This document shows positions 11,401 to 21,439 of a stretch of DNA of 64,000 nucleotides, piece by piece. The position numbers were made by a program, and so were the translations under genes. The notes beneath the pieces are model-generated. The model did not search any database. It had not been told where the DNA came from and was given only the letters and a program-made list of their open reading frames with translations. The number at the start of each line of letters is the position of its first letter. Within the stretch, counting starts at the first letter, position 1. Source of the stretch: Carnegiea gigantea (Eukaryota > Streptophyta > Magnoliopsida > Caryophyllales > Cactaceae); assembly GCA_029747015.1 (NCBI GenBank), contig JAKOGI010002164.1, positions 1 through 64,000 of the forward strand, written 5' to 3'.

Positions 11401-12545
11401 TGCATTCAGATCATAAGGCTTTGAAATATATTCAAGGTCAACATAAGCTAAACTCACGCCATGCCAAATGGGTTGAGTTTCTCCAGTCCTTTCACTTCAC
11501 TATCAAGCATAAGTCCGGAAAGATGAATCAAGGCGCCGATGCCCTTTCTCGGCGTTATCTATTATTTTTTCAGTTAGATGCTTGTATCCTTGGATTTGAG
11601 CACCTAAAGGCATTATACCAGGATGATGAAGATTTTGGGGTATTATATTCTGACTGCACCAAACATCCCAAGGGGGATTTCCTAGTTTAAGAAGGCTTTC
11701 TCTTTAAAGGTGCTCGATTATGTGTCCCTAAATGCAGCACACGTGAGTTACTGATTCGAGAAGTCCATGCTGGATATTTAGCTGGTCATTTTGGTGAAGA
11801 CAATACCCTAATCATGCTTAGGGAGCATTATTATTGGCCAGGCATGGAGAAGGACGTTCAAGATATCATTAGAAGATGCAGCACATGTCAAATTGCAAAG
11901 AGTCATTCGCTCCCCCAGGGGCTTTACATGCCACTACCTATTCCCACGTTACCTTGGGTAGACATTAGTATGGATTTCATACTTGGTTTAACAAAGACAC
12001 AAAGGAATAAGGACTCTATCTTTGTGGTTGTGGATCGATTTTCAAAGATGGCTCATTTTATTCCCTGCAACAAAACTAATGATGCTACTTATGTCGCTGA
12101 GCTCTATTTCAAGGAGGTGATGAGATTACATGGAATTCCTCGTTCCATTGTCTCAGATCGAGATACCAAGTTCTTAAGTCACTTTTGGATTACTTTGTGG
12201 AAGAAGTTGGGTACCAAACTCAAATACAGTACCACTTGTCATCCACAAACAGATGGGCAAACAGAGGTTACTAATCGAACCCTTGGTACTCTGTTAAGGG
12301 TTTTGATTAAACACCAAGCAAAAGCCTGGGATCTGTTACTTCCACATGCTGAGTCTGCATACAACAAGACTCCTAGCAAGGCTACTGGTCTATCACCCTT
12401 TAAAGTGGTCTATGGGACTGATCCCCTAAGTCCACTTGATCTTATTCCTCGACCGTTGGATCAAAGGCCTAGTGCGGATGCTGCAGCTAGAGTGGAAGAA
12501 ATCCAAAAGTTACATGAGTTAGTAAAGGCCAAGATTGAGAAAACC
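8436..12545 (+). pseudogene. B1 gag-pol, main part, three stop codons
   Basis: A single frame from ATG 8436 with no frameshift: gag capsid (codons about 90-260), zinc knuckle CX2CX4HX4C at 328-341, acidic linker, protease with IIDGGSC near codon 428, reverse transcriptase with [13 protein letters not shown], RNase H, and integrase with HHCC finger and the DDE residues. Three in-frame stops interrupt it at 10167-10169, 11118-11120 and 11688-11690. Comparison with B2 shows they arose as CAA to TAA, TGG to TAG and CAA to TAA. A2 insertion then cut the integrase C-terminal domain at 12545; the rest is at 31219-31694. The start is chosen because it matches the B2 gag start and follows the leader. 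Confidence 0.93.
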
Positions 12546-12606
12546 TGATGCATATTTCCATATGCATCATTTTTATTCAACTCCAATTTCAAAGAAGAAA
12601 AGGGTC
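12546..12606 (+). repeat. A2 5' LTR, segment 1
   Basis: First 61 bp of the LTR, with the terminal 10-bp inverted repeat around TTCC. Ends in GGGTC (12602-12606), duplicated at 19216-19220 on the far side of C1. Confidence 0.95.
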
Positions 12607-13604
12607 TGATGTATTCAAGCTTCACTAAGGCAAGTATTTGCTAAAGTGAATCAAGAATGCACTTGGGTAGAAAAACATGAAAAGAAAATCAAGAACCAAG
12701 ATAGATCAAGTGGACTAGCAGGGGTGATGATAATCCACCTTGGTTTGCACACTTGGGCAAATCTTCTTCCTTCAACTAAGTTACAGAAGTTAATCACCTT
12801 CTTAGTTGAATTAAGAAGACCTAGAGACCCACTTGAGGTTGCCAAACACCCAAGATATAACACTAGGAATTTGAAGAGAATTTGAGAGAGTTTACAAATC
12901 TCAAAGCTGAATGCAAGTTCATCTCTCCTCTTGGCAGCCCAAGGCCTCCCTTTTATAGTGGGGGAAACCTTTAACAAGCTGAAAAAAAAGGATCCAACAA
13001 GCTCTTACATGTCCAAAAGCATGGGGGGACCAAAAAGCAAAAGACAAAAGCTGAAAAGTGCTTTTACTTTATGTCAGCAACTTTTCAGTGCACATGGGTC
13101 AACTTTAAACAGCTATAACTCCTAGGTTTCTCATCCAAATTGGCTGAAATAGGTCTTGTTGGATTGGCTGAAATAGGTCTTGTTGGAAAGCTCTGGAAGT
13201 CAGCTTTCACAGGGCTCAAGTTGCACGCCATTTGGAGTAGCCGTTTGGGAGATATCAGGCAAAAGGTGCAGCATGTGCAAACTGGGACAGTTTCTGCTGC
13301 TTCTAGAAAAAGGCTCCCATTGACTTATTTCCTAGATACCTAACCTAGAACTCTTTATATGCCTTTGAAGCTGACATATTAAGGGTTCCAAAAAGTAATT
13401 TTGCAGCCCTTTAAGTCCACCTAAGCTTGGGTAATTAGGCTTGCAAAACCAGGCCAATTTCTGTCCAAACCGGGCAGCATGTGCAATGCATGTTTGATGA
13501 TTTCTCGGACCATGGTATGAACCTCTTTGACTTCTTTGGTGGTTGTAGGGTCCCTTAGGCATGTGGCTTGGTCTTCACTTGTTTCCAAAGGATGGTCCCC
13601 ATCA
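12607..13604 (-). repeat. C1 3' LTR
   Basis: 998 bp, TGATGTATTC to GTCCCCATCA. It carries a tandem duplication of about 24 bp (TTGGCTGAAATAGGTCTTG unit repeated near 13139-13190) absent from the 5' LTR. Otherwise it differs from that copy at about a dozen sites by eye. The pol frame ends inside it at 13421. Confidence 0.93.
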
Positions 13605-16600
13605 TACTCCCCGGATTGGTTGGAGTTTGACCTCAAACTCGGAAGTTGATCATCTTCATCATAATATGGACTAAGATCGGCCACATTGAAGGTGGCCGAG
13701 ACTCCATACTCTCCTGGGAGGTCAATCTTGTAAGCATTAGGACCAATCTTCTCAATGACTTCAAATGGACCATCTGACCTTGGCATGAGCTTGGATTTGC
13801 GCTTGCTAGGGAACCTCTCTTTCCTCAAATGAATCCAAACCAAGTCTCCCGGTTGAAATTGAGCATCTTTCCTATGCTTATTGGCTCGTTGCTTGGCTAG
13901 CTCATTGGATTTCTCAATTCTTTCCCTCACCTTGGTGTGTAGCTCTTGAATTTCTTTGGCCCTCTCCTCGGCCTCCCAACTAAACTTGGTTGGATTTGGG
14001 ATTGGAACCAAGTCTAAGGGAGTCCTTGGATTGTAACCATACACCACTTGGAAAGGGGAAAGAGTGGTTGCCTTGCTTGGAGCTCGGTTGAAGGCGAATT
14101 CCGCATGAGGGAGCAACTCATCCCACCCTTTGATGCTCTTCTTGACTAGAACTCTAAGCAAAGTGCCCAAAGCCCTATTAGTCACTTCAGTTTGACCGTC
14201 GGTTTGGGGGTGGCATGTAGTGCTAAACTTGAGGTGAGTGCCAAACTTTCTCCACAAGGTAAGCCAAAAGTGGCTTAGGAACTTGGTGTCCCTATCCGAC
14301 ACCATGCTTCTTGGAATTCCATGGAGACGAACTATCTCTTTGAAGTAAAGGTTGGCAATGGAGGAAGCATCATTGGTGGTATGGCATGCTATGAAGTGTG
14401 CCATCTTTGAGAATCGATCCACCACTACCATGATTGAATCTTTGTGCCTTTGGGTTCGTGGCAAACCCGTGATGAAGTCTAAACTCACATCCTCCCAAGG
14501 ACCTTGAGGAATGGGGAGAGGAGTGTATAGACCTTGGGGCCGAGAGTGGCTCTTGGCTTGTTGACAAGTAGAACACCTTCTCACATAGTGCTCTACATCC
14601 TTGGACATGCTTGGCCAATAGTAGTGCTCCTTGAGCATGGAGCGAGTCTTCTCAATGCCAAAATGTCCGGCCAAAGCCCCACCATGGAGCTCTTGAATGA
14701 GGAGTTCCCGAAACCCACTCCTTGGTATGCATAGCCGGGTCCCTTTGAAGAGAAACCCATGCTCTAAATGAAATAGACCGTGGGCATGGATAGAGCACTT
14801 CTCATAAGTTTCCTTGAAATCTTCATCTTGGGCATACAACCCCTTAACAATCTCAAAACCAAGGACTTTGGATTCCAAGGTAGAGAGTAAGGAGTACCTT
14901 CTTGATAATGCATCCGCTCCTTTGTTGAGTTGACCCGACTTGTGGTGGATCACAAAATGAAAGGCTTGGAGGTACTCAACCCACTTTGCATGCCTTGGGT
15001 TGAGCTTGTGTTGCCCTTGTATGAATTTGAGTGCCTCATGATCCGAATGGAGAATGAATTCTCCTCCCACCAAGTAGTGCCTCCAATGCTCCAAAGCTCT
15101 CACAATAGCATAGAACTCCTTGTCATAAGTAGAGTACTTCCTCTTTGCATCATTGAGCTTCTCACTAAAGAAGGCAAGGGGCCTCTTCTCTTGAGATAGG
15201 ATAGCCCCTATCCCAACACCGGAAGCATCACACTCTACCTCAAAGACTTTGGAGAAGCTTGGTAGAGCTAGAACGGGTGCACTTGTGAGCTTGTACTTGA
15301 TTTCTTCAAAGGCCCTTTGAGCTTGATTGGTCCACTCAAATCTTTTGCCCTTAAGCACCTCGGTCATGGGGGCAACAATGGTGCTAAAATCTCTCACAAA
15401 CCTCCTATAGAAAGAGGCTAGGCCATGAAAGCTCCTAACTTGTGGAATGGAAGTAGGAACGGGCCAATCTCGGATTGCTTGGATTTTGCTCTCATCAACA
15501 TGAATCCCTTGAGCCGAGACAACATAGCCCAAAAATATGACTTGAGAAGTGAAAAAGTGGCACTTCTCCAAGTTTCCATAGAGCTCTTCTTGAGATAGGA
15601 TACTCAAGACTTGGTGTAGGTGATGGGCATGCTCTTCTTCACTCTTGCTATACACCAATATGTCATCAAAGTAGACAACAACAAATTTGCCGATAAAGGG
15701 CTTTAGAACTTGGTTCATAAGCCTCATGAAAGTGCTTGGTGCATTTGTCAACCCGAATGGCATGACAAGCCACTCATAGAGGCCTCCTTTAGTTTTGAAG
15801 GCCGTCTTCCACTCATCTCCTTCATAAATCCGGATTTGATAGTAGCCACTTCTAAGATCAATCTTAGAAAAGATGGTAGCTCCATGAAGCTCATCTAAGA
15901 GATCCTCCAACCGTGGAATAGGAAAGCGATATTTGATAGTGATTTTGTTTATCGCTCTACTATCCACACACATTCTCATTGACCCGTCTTTCTTCGGAAC
16001 AAGCAGGGCCGGCACGGCACATGGGCTAAGGCTCTCACGAATCAAGCCTTTGGCAAGAAGATCATCTACTTGCCGTTGCACCTCTTGAGTCTCTTGGGGA
16101 TTCATTCGGTAGGCCGGCTTATTTGGGAGGGTGGCACCAGGGACGAGGTCAATTTTGTGTTGTATGGTTCTTTTGGGAGGGAGGCCATGGGGAACCTCAC
16201 TAGGGAAGACATGTTGGAAATCTTTGAGGAGAGAGGAAAGCAAAGGATGGGAAGAATCCTTAGCTTCGGCCGGTTCTTGGCCAAGTAGAATCCACTCCTT
16301 GAAATCATCATATTCATGGAGTTGGGAATGGAGTAGGGTAGTAAGAAAGACATCCATGCTAGGAGTGTCTTGAGGCCTTTTTTGTGAGTTGGATTTGAGA
16401 GGGGTAAGGGTGATCTTTTTGTGGTCTTTGGCAAATGTATATGTGTTTAACCGACCATCATGCATCACACTTCGGTCAAACAACCATGGACGTCCCAAGA
16501 GAACATGACAAGCATCCATGGGCACAATATCACACCAAATCTCATCCTTGTAACTTTTACCAATTGAAAAGCTAAGTAAACAACGAGAGGAGATTTGCAA

Positions 16601-17030
16601 GCCTTTACCTTGATTGAGCCATTGTATGGGGTAAGGGCTTGGGTGTGGAGAGACCGATAGCTTGAGTTTGTCCACTAGAGTCTTGGAAGCAACATTGGCA
16701 CAACTTCCACCATCAATAATAAGAGAGCAAACCTTCCCCTTCACGGTACACCGGGTGTGGAAGATGTTCTCCCTTTGTTCCATGTCATTTTGGAAAGCAA
16801 TACCACTCAAGGCTCTTCTTATCACAAGCATTTCTCCTTCATCGGGCCCCTCTTCGACTTCTTCAAGAGCTTCGGTCATGAAAAGCTCCTTTTCTTCCCC
16901 ATCATTCTCATCATCTAGCTCCTCACAATAAGCTTGATACTCGGCCAAAGTGACTACTCTTTTGTTAGGACACTCGGAAGCAAAGTGTCCAAGGCCTTGA
17001 CAACGGAAACATCTCTTCTTGTCACCGGGT
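13421..17030 (-). pseudogene. C1 zinc knuckle-protease-RT-RNase H-integrase frame
   Basis: An uninterrupted frame of about 1200 codons. In order: zinc knuckle [16 protein letters not shown], acidic linker, protease motif [14 protein letters not shown], reverse transcriptase with [13 protein letters not shown] and [13 protein letters not shown], RNase H ([43 protein letters not shown]), and integrase with HHCC finger, VSLDFI, VSDRDTKF, GQTEVTNR and GDLVWIHLRKERF. No chromodomain. About 61 residues lie in the 3' LTR and end NWPGFASLITQA. There is no ATG at its start. It is joined to gag only if a one-base shift near 17030, by a run of six C in sense, is bridged. That could be a mutation or a programmed shift; other families lack it at this site, except A2, so mutation is more likely. 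Confidence 0.9.
13605..13617 (-). other. C1 polypurine tract
   Basis: Minus strand reads AATCCGGGGAGTA directly before the 3' LTR start: the plus-strand primer site for reverse transcription. The same tract, AAYCCGGGGAGTA-like, is found in families A and C. Confidence 0.85.
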
Positions 17031-17952
17031 TTGGGGGGTTGTTTTGAGGGGTTTGAGGGGGATTTGGCGGAGGGGGTCTTGTGTTTGAGATTGGAGTTGA
17101 CTTGGGAGGGTAGTATGAGGGCTTTTGGAATGGGTAAGGACGGGGGTTAGGCTTGGAGGCCATGCCCTTGCCCTTGACTTTCTTTTGTGACTCCACTTTG
17201 TGAGCTAAGGCACTAAGCTCATCTAGGGAAGTGTAAGGGTGGAGTTCAACAACATGAGCAATTTCATCATTCAAACCACTCAAGTATCTAATCAAAGTTT
17301 GAGATTCATCCTCCTTCAAATCACATTTCAACAATAATTGTTCAAACTCTCTAGTGTACTCTTCTACACTCTTAGACCCTTGTTTGAGGTGGTGGAGTTT
17401 AAGGAAGTTGTCTTGCAAGTAATGGGGTGGCAAAAACTTGGACTTAAGTTTGGACTTCATTTTCTCCCAAGTTCTTATCTTCCCTTTACCCTTCCTAACT
17501 CTTTTACTCACAATATTAGACCACCAAATGGAAGCATACTTTCTAAGCTTTAAAGCAACAAGCTTTACCTTTCTTTCATCGGGGATGTCTTTGAACTCAA
17601 AGACTCTTTCAACAGTTTGGAGCCAATCCAAGAATACATCCGGGTCAAGTTGGCCTTCAAAGTTGGGAATATCCACCTTGAAGTCATTGTAGCTTCGCTC
17701 TTGAGGCCTATGATGCCTCCTTGGTCTTCTTACATACACATCCTCACCGGAGTCTTCAAGAGAGTTGCTTTCTCCTTCCTCGGAGTCATCCGAGTCTTGT
17801 TTGCTTACACTCCTAGGACTTCTCAAGTTCCTTCTCTTCTCTTGCATCATGTGACCAAGTTGTGCTTGAAGGTACTTGACTTGGGCTTGTAGCTCGGCCT
17901 TTTCTCTCAAAGCTTGTTCAGCCACTTGCTCGGGAGTGAGGCTAGAGGACAT
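16954..17952 (-). pseudogene. C1 gag (frameshifted before the zinc knuckle)
   Basis: ATG at 17952 (MSSSLTPEQVAEQAL), preceded by the motif-rich leader. A coiled-coil-like N-terminus (residues about 10-50) is followed by a charged region and the capsid domain with DIPNFEGQLDPDVFLDWLQ, KYASIWWSN and [15 protein letters not shown] proline-rich linker follows. After about residue 305 the frame leaves the zinc-knuckle frame and stops at 16954. Function: virus-like particle formation. N-terminal extension beyond 17952 would run back through the leader and is unlikely. Confidence 0.88.
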
Positions 17953-17999
17953 GTTGGCTTTGGAGTGGAGAATTTGTGTTTTGGGGACGGGAGGGGTAG

Positions 18000-18107
18000 G
18001 CACGGTCGTGCTTGTAGGCACGGTCAGGCCGTGCTGTGCTGCTGGCATGGGCTGACTGAAAATGGAATGTGGCACGGTCGTGCCACTGTGGCACGGGGTG
18101 GCCGTGC
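18000..18107 (-). other. C1 leader: two hairpin-plus-palindrome units
   Basis: Plus-strand positions: GCACGGTCGTGC 18000-18011 and GCACGGTCAGGCCGTGC 18018-18034; then GCACGGTCGTGC 18072-18083 and GCACGGGGTGGCCGTGC 18091-18107. Spacers are 6 and 7 nt. Confidence 0.87.
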
Positions 18108-18225
18108 TACAATTCTGGTTGTGCACGGTTTGGAAAATGCAAGAGAGCGTGTTTGGGGTTGTTTTGTGGTTTTGGTGTTTGGTATGTGTTTGGGGGATGG
18201 AAGCTTGGCCAAGAGGGTAGCCTAA

Positions 18226-18237
18226 GCTCTGATACCA
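18226..18237 (-). other. C1 primer-binding site (initiator tRNA-Met)
   Basis: GCTCTGATACCA on the plus strand, 2 nt from the 5' LTR edge at 18240. Confidence 0.94.
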
Positions 18238-18239
18238 AA

Positions 18240-19215
18240 TGATGTATTCAAGCTTCACTAAGGCAAGTATTTGCTAAAGTGAATCAAGAATGCACTTGGG
18301 TAGAAAAACATGAAAAGAAAATCAAGAACCAAGATAGATCAAGTGGACTAGCAAGGGTGATGATAATCCACCTTGGTTTGCACACTTGGGCAAATCTTCT
18401 TCCTTCAACTAAGTTACAGAAGTTAATCACCTTCTTAGTTGAATTAAGAAGACCTAGAGACCCACTTGAGGTTGCCAAACACCCAAGATATAACACTAGG
18501 AATTTTGAAGAGAATTTGAGAGAGTTTACAAAACTCAAAGCTGAATGCAAGTTCATATATGATCTTGGCAGCCCAAGGCCTCCCTTTTATAGTGGGGGAA
18601 ACCTTTAACAAGCTGAAAAAAAAAGGATCCAACAAGCTCTTACACGTCCAAAAGCATGGGGGGACCAAAAAGCAAAAGACAAAAGCTGAAAAGTGCTTTT
18701 ACTTTATGTCAGCAACTTTTCAGTGCACATGGGTCAACTTTAAACAGCTATAACTCCTAGGTTTCTCATCCAAATTGGCTGAAATAGGTCTTGTTGGAAA
18801 GCTCTGGAAGTCAGCTTTCACAGGGCTCAAGTTGCACGCCATTTGGAGTAGCCGTTTGGGAGATATCAGGCAAAAGGTGCAGCATGTGCAAACTGGGACA
18901 GTTTCTGCTGCTTCTAGAAAAAGGCTCCCATTGACTTATTTCCTAGATACCTAACCTAGAACTCTTTATATGCCTTTGAAGCTGACATATTAAGGGTTCC
19001 AAAAAGTAATTTTGACAGCCCTTTAAGTCCACCTAAGCTTGGGTAATTAGGCTTGCAAAACCGGGCCAATTTCTGTCCAAACCGGGCAGCATGTGCAATG
19101 CATGTTTGATGATTTCTGGACCATGGTATGAACCTCTTTGACTTCTTTGGTGGTTGTAGGGTCCCTTAGGCATGTGGCTTGGTCTTCACTTGTTTCCAAA
19201 GGATGGTCCCCATCA
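18240..19215 (-). repeat. C1 5' LTR
   Basis: 976 bp. TATA box TATAAAA in sense (plus 18585-18591), followed downstream by a hairpin whose 10-bp arms are perfect: TTCAACTAAG (18405-18414) with CTTAGTTGAA (18439-18448). The sense loop contains GGTGATTAACTTCTGTAA. This matches the loop design seen in B1 and E2 with an unrelated stem. Confidence 0.93.
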
Positions 19216-19941
19216 GGGTCAAAGAAGATCATGCATGGAAATGTGCCTATTTGGTCTTCTTAAGTGAGTTCAAAAACTCGCGACACTATGGAGAGGTCAA
19301 AAAGAGGTTAAACTTTGCTAGAAATTTGGTGCCGAATTCATCCCTGCGGAACCCGATTTTTGTGACCACTTTTGGACAAGCTCAAGTGGACCCACAACTT
19401 GAGGGCCCATGTGCTTTTGAAGCTTAAGATGTCAGCTTTAAAATAAGCCCATTTTTATTTAATTTGGACATCATTTGATTGGGCAAAATATCACTCAAAG
19501 ATACGTTGTGCTGATCCAGTCCAGTCTGAGATAGGTGCATTGTTTGGGCCATAACTTTCAAACCGCTTATCCAAATTGAGCAAATAAGCCCATTCTGGAA
19601 AATAGACTTCCAGGGCTTTCTAACAAGCCCAAGAACGCGTGATTTTGCCGAGTATTCTGGAAGTTATGCTCTGTTGAAGTTGAGGCAGTTGCAAGGATTA
19701 ATGCTGGGAATATGAAGAGTCTTCGGTTACATATATTTGTGTGGCTGATATTGTGCACGTTTTAGATGCTTCTAGATTGATGTAATCAGCTGCAAAAATC
19801 CTAGAATATTCCTTGTAACCTCCCCCACCCCCTTTTATGATGTGTCTTTTCATTTTTCTTAGACTTTTCATTAGCTAGTTTTAATTGTTAGGAGTTATTT
19901 GAGTCTTTTGATTGTCTTTTGCTGAGTCTATAAAAGGGGAG
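19216..19941 (+). repeat. A2 5' LTR, segment 2
   Basis: Resumes the LTR after C1 with the duplicated GGGTC. Encodes the LTR-A version of the pol tail (LVPNSSLRNP ... FGQAQVDPQLEGP). It ends at 19941 with GGGAG, 6 nt past the TATA box, where J1 begins. Confidence 0.95.
19929..19935 (+). promoter_or_regulatory. A2 5' LTR TATA box
   Basis: TATAAAA followed by GGGGAG; the same box is at 30834-30840 in the 3' LTR. J1 inserted 6 nt downstream, so the A2 5' promoter is separated from its own transcribed region by 7.6 kb. Confidence 0.75.
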
Positions 19942-21439
19942 TGATGCGTGCTAGGCTAGCACTTCGGACACTACTATCACTCAACACACTTGGATATGAA
20001 TTGGCCTAAAGGTTAAAACCACCAGCCAAAGCTAAAGGATTCACCACCAATCTTCGTAAAGCAAACGCACCGGAAGAGAGGATAAAGAATCACTCCTAAA
20101 CACCACCAATGAAGGATAAAGTAGAGGAGATTTGAGATTTGCTTAAGCTAGCAAAGAAAACTTTTCATTTTCATTCCAAAAGTTAGTAAACATTCAGCTT
20201 TGGCCGAGTATATCCGGCCTTCACAACAAGATCAAGGGCCAAGATTTAACTAGCTAAATCAAGCAACCTAGTCTAGCTAATACAAGGCCTAAATTCAGCA
20301 TCTCTTGGATGTTTGACACCTAATACAAGTGTTAATCTCAATGTTTGAGGTGTCTAACATGTTTACACTTAAGTACAACTAATGAAAGCTTTGATAAGAT
20401 GAAAAACAAGTCAAAACAGCAAGGACAGCCGGCTGATCACCTAAAACAGCAAAGGACAGCTTGTTTTGGTCCCTTGGATAAAAGGGTATTTTCTTCCTTG
20501 CTTGCCCGGATAATAGCTGTACCTTGGGTGGCTGAATCTGAGGTTTTGAGGGTTCATTTGATAAACATTTAGACACCCTTTCATGCCCTTAGGTGTCCCC
20601 AAAGAGTCCTCAAAAGATGGGAACAAACGGAGCTCATTTCGGACCAGATCATAGGCTGAATTCCAGGACTGTCCAGTTTTGCACGGTTTGAAAGATTAGG
20701 CTGGTTGACTAGGCAAATGATGTCAAAATGCTTTGGAACTTGCTTCATTGGAAAGATAAGACCTGAAACTTAAAGTTAGGCTTTAAACCGTTCAGTTAAA
20801 TCAGGTTGCTCTTGGGTAATAGAGGGCCAGAAGTTGACCCATGTGCGCGGCACTGGCCAGTTTGCAGGTCTGAAATGTTTGGATGATTTGAACCCCCAAA
20901 TGGCCTCCTTTTCACTTGCAACTTGATTTATATGAAAGATCACATCCTAAACTTAAAGAAAGGCCAGAAATATCTCGACCAAAGGCCTGCCAAGGCAAGC
21001 CAAAAATCACCTCAAACTTCAGTCAGGTGCTGTGTGGCTGAAACTGGATACCCGGTTGCATCTTTAGCCAAAAGTTATCAACCTAGGCCATTTACAAGCT
21101 AAATAAAAGCTTTATAAAGGACTTAGGTTGTCAACCCAAAAGTGTAAAGTGCTTCCAAACCCCTGGTAAGAGGAAAAATGCCTTGAACATGCAAAAGAAA
21201 CGGCCACTGCCCGGGTTGTTCTAAGGAACCGAATTGGACTGTTTTTGGGTGGAAACCTTTGCTAGGCTTCTACAAGGAGCTTGGACTAGCTTGGCTTGGG
21301 ACTAGGGGTCCAAGAGAGTAAGGACCTTCCCAAGGGAGCTTGTAGGTCAAACTGAATACCTTGACAATAGGGATCCGAATGGAGTTGTTGAACAAGGACA
21401 TGCTCTTGTAGACTAGAACTTCGTGGTTGGTGCGTATCA
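19942..21439 (-). repeat. J1 3' LTR
   Basis: TGATGCGTGC at the left, GTGCGTATCA at the right; in sense TGATACGCAC to GCACGCATCA. The last 50 codons of gag-pol lie in its right end. A candidate TATA box is the palindromic CTTTATAAAG (about 21110-21119). Confidence 0.95.

Larger units (their letters stand above)
12607..19215 (-). mobile_element. Element C1: full-length gypsy/CRM-like element, TSD GGGTC
   Basis: Minus-strand element of 6609 bp with LTRs at 12607-13604 and 18240-19215. It has a primer-binding site (18226-18237), a leader with two motif units, gag, pol and a polypurine tract. Matching GGGTC flanks. Only one clear break is seen in coding, a frameshift between gag and the zinc knuckle, so it decayed little after insertion. 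Confidence 0.95.

Noticed and set aside
13421..13604. Chromodomain after integrase
   Set aside because: None of the families shows the aromatic cage pattern expected; the tail is short and lies in the LTR.
17020..17045. Programmed frameshift between gag and pol in C1
   Set aside because: J1, B1 and D1 read through this site in one frame. A2 has a shift nearby but at a different sequence, so mutation is simpler.
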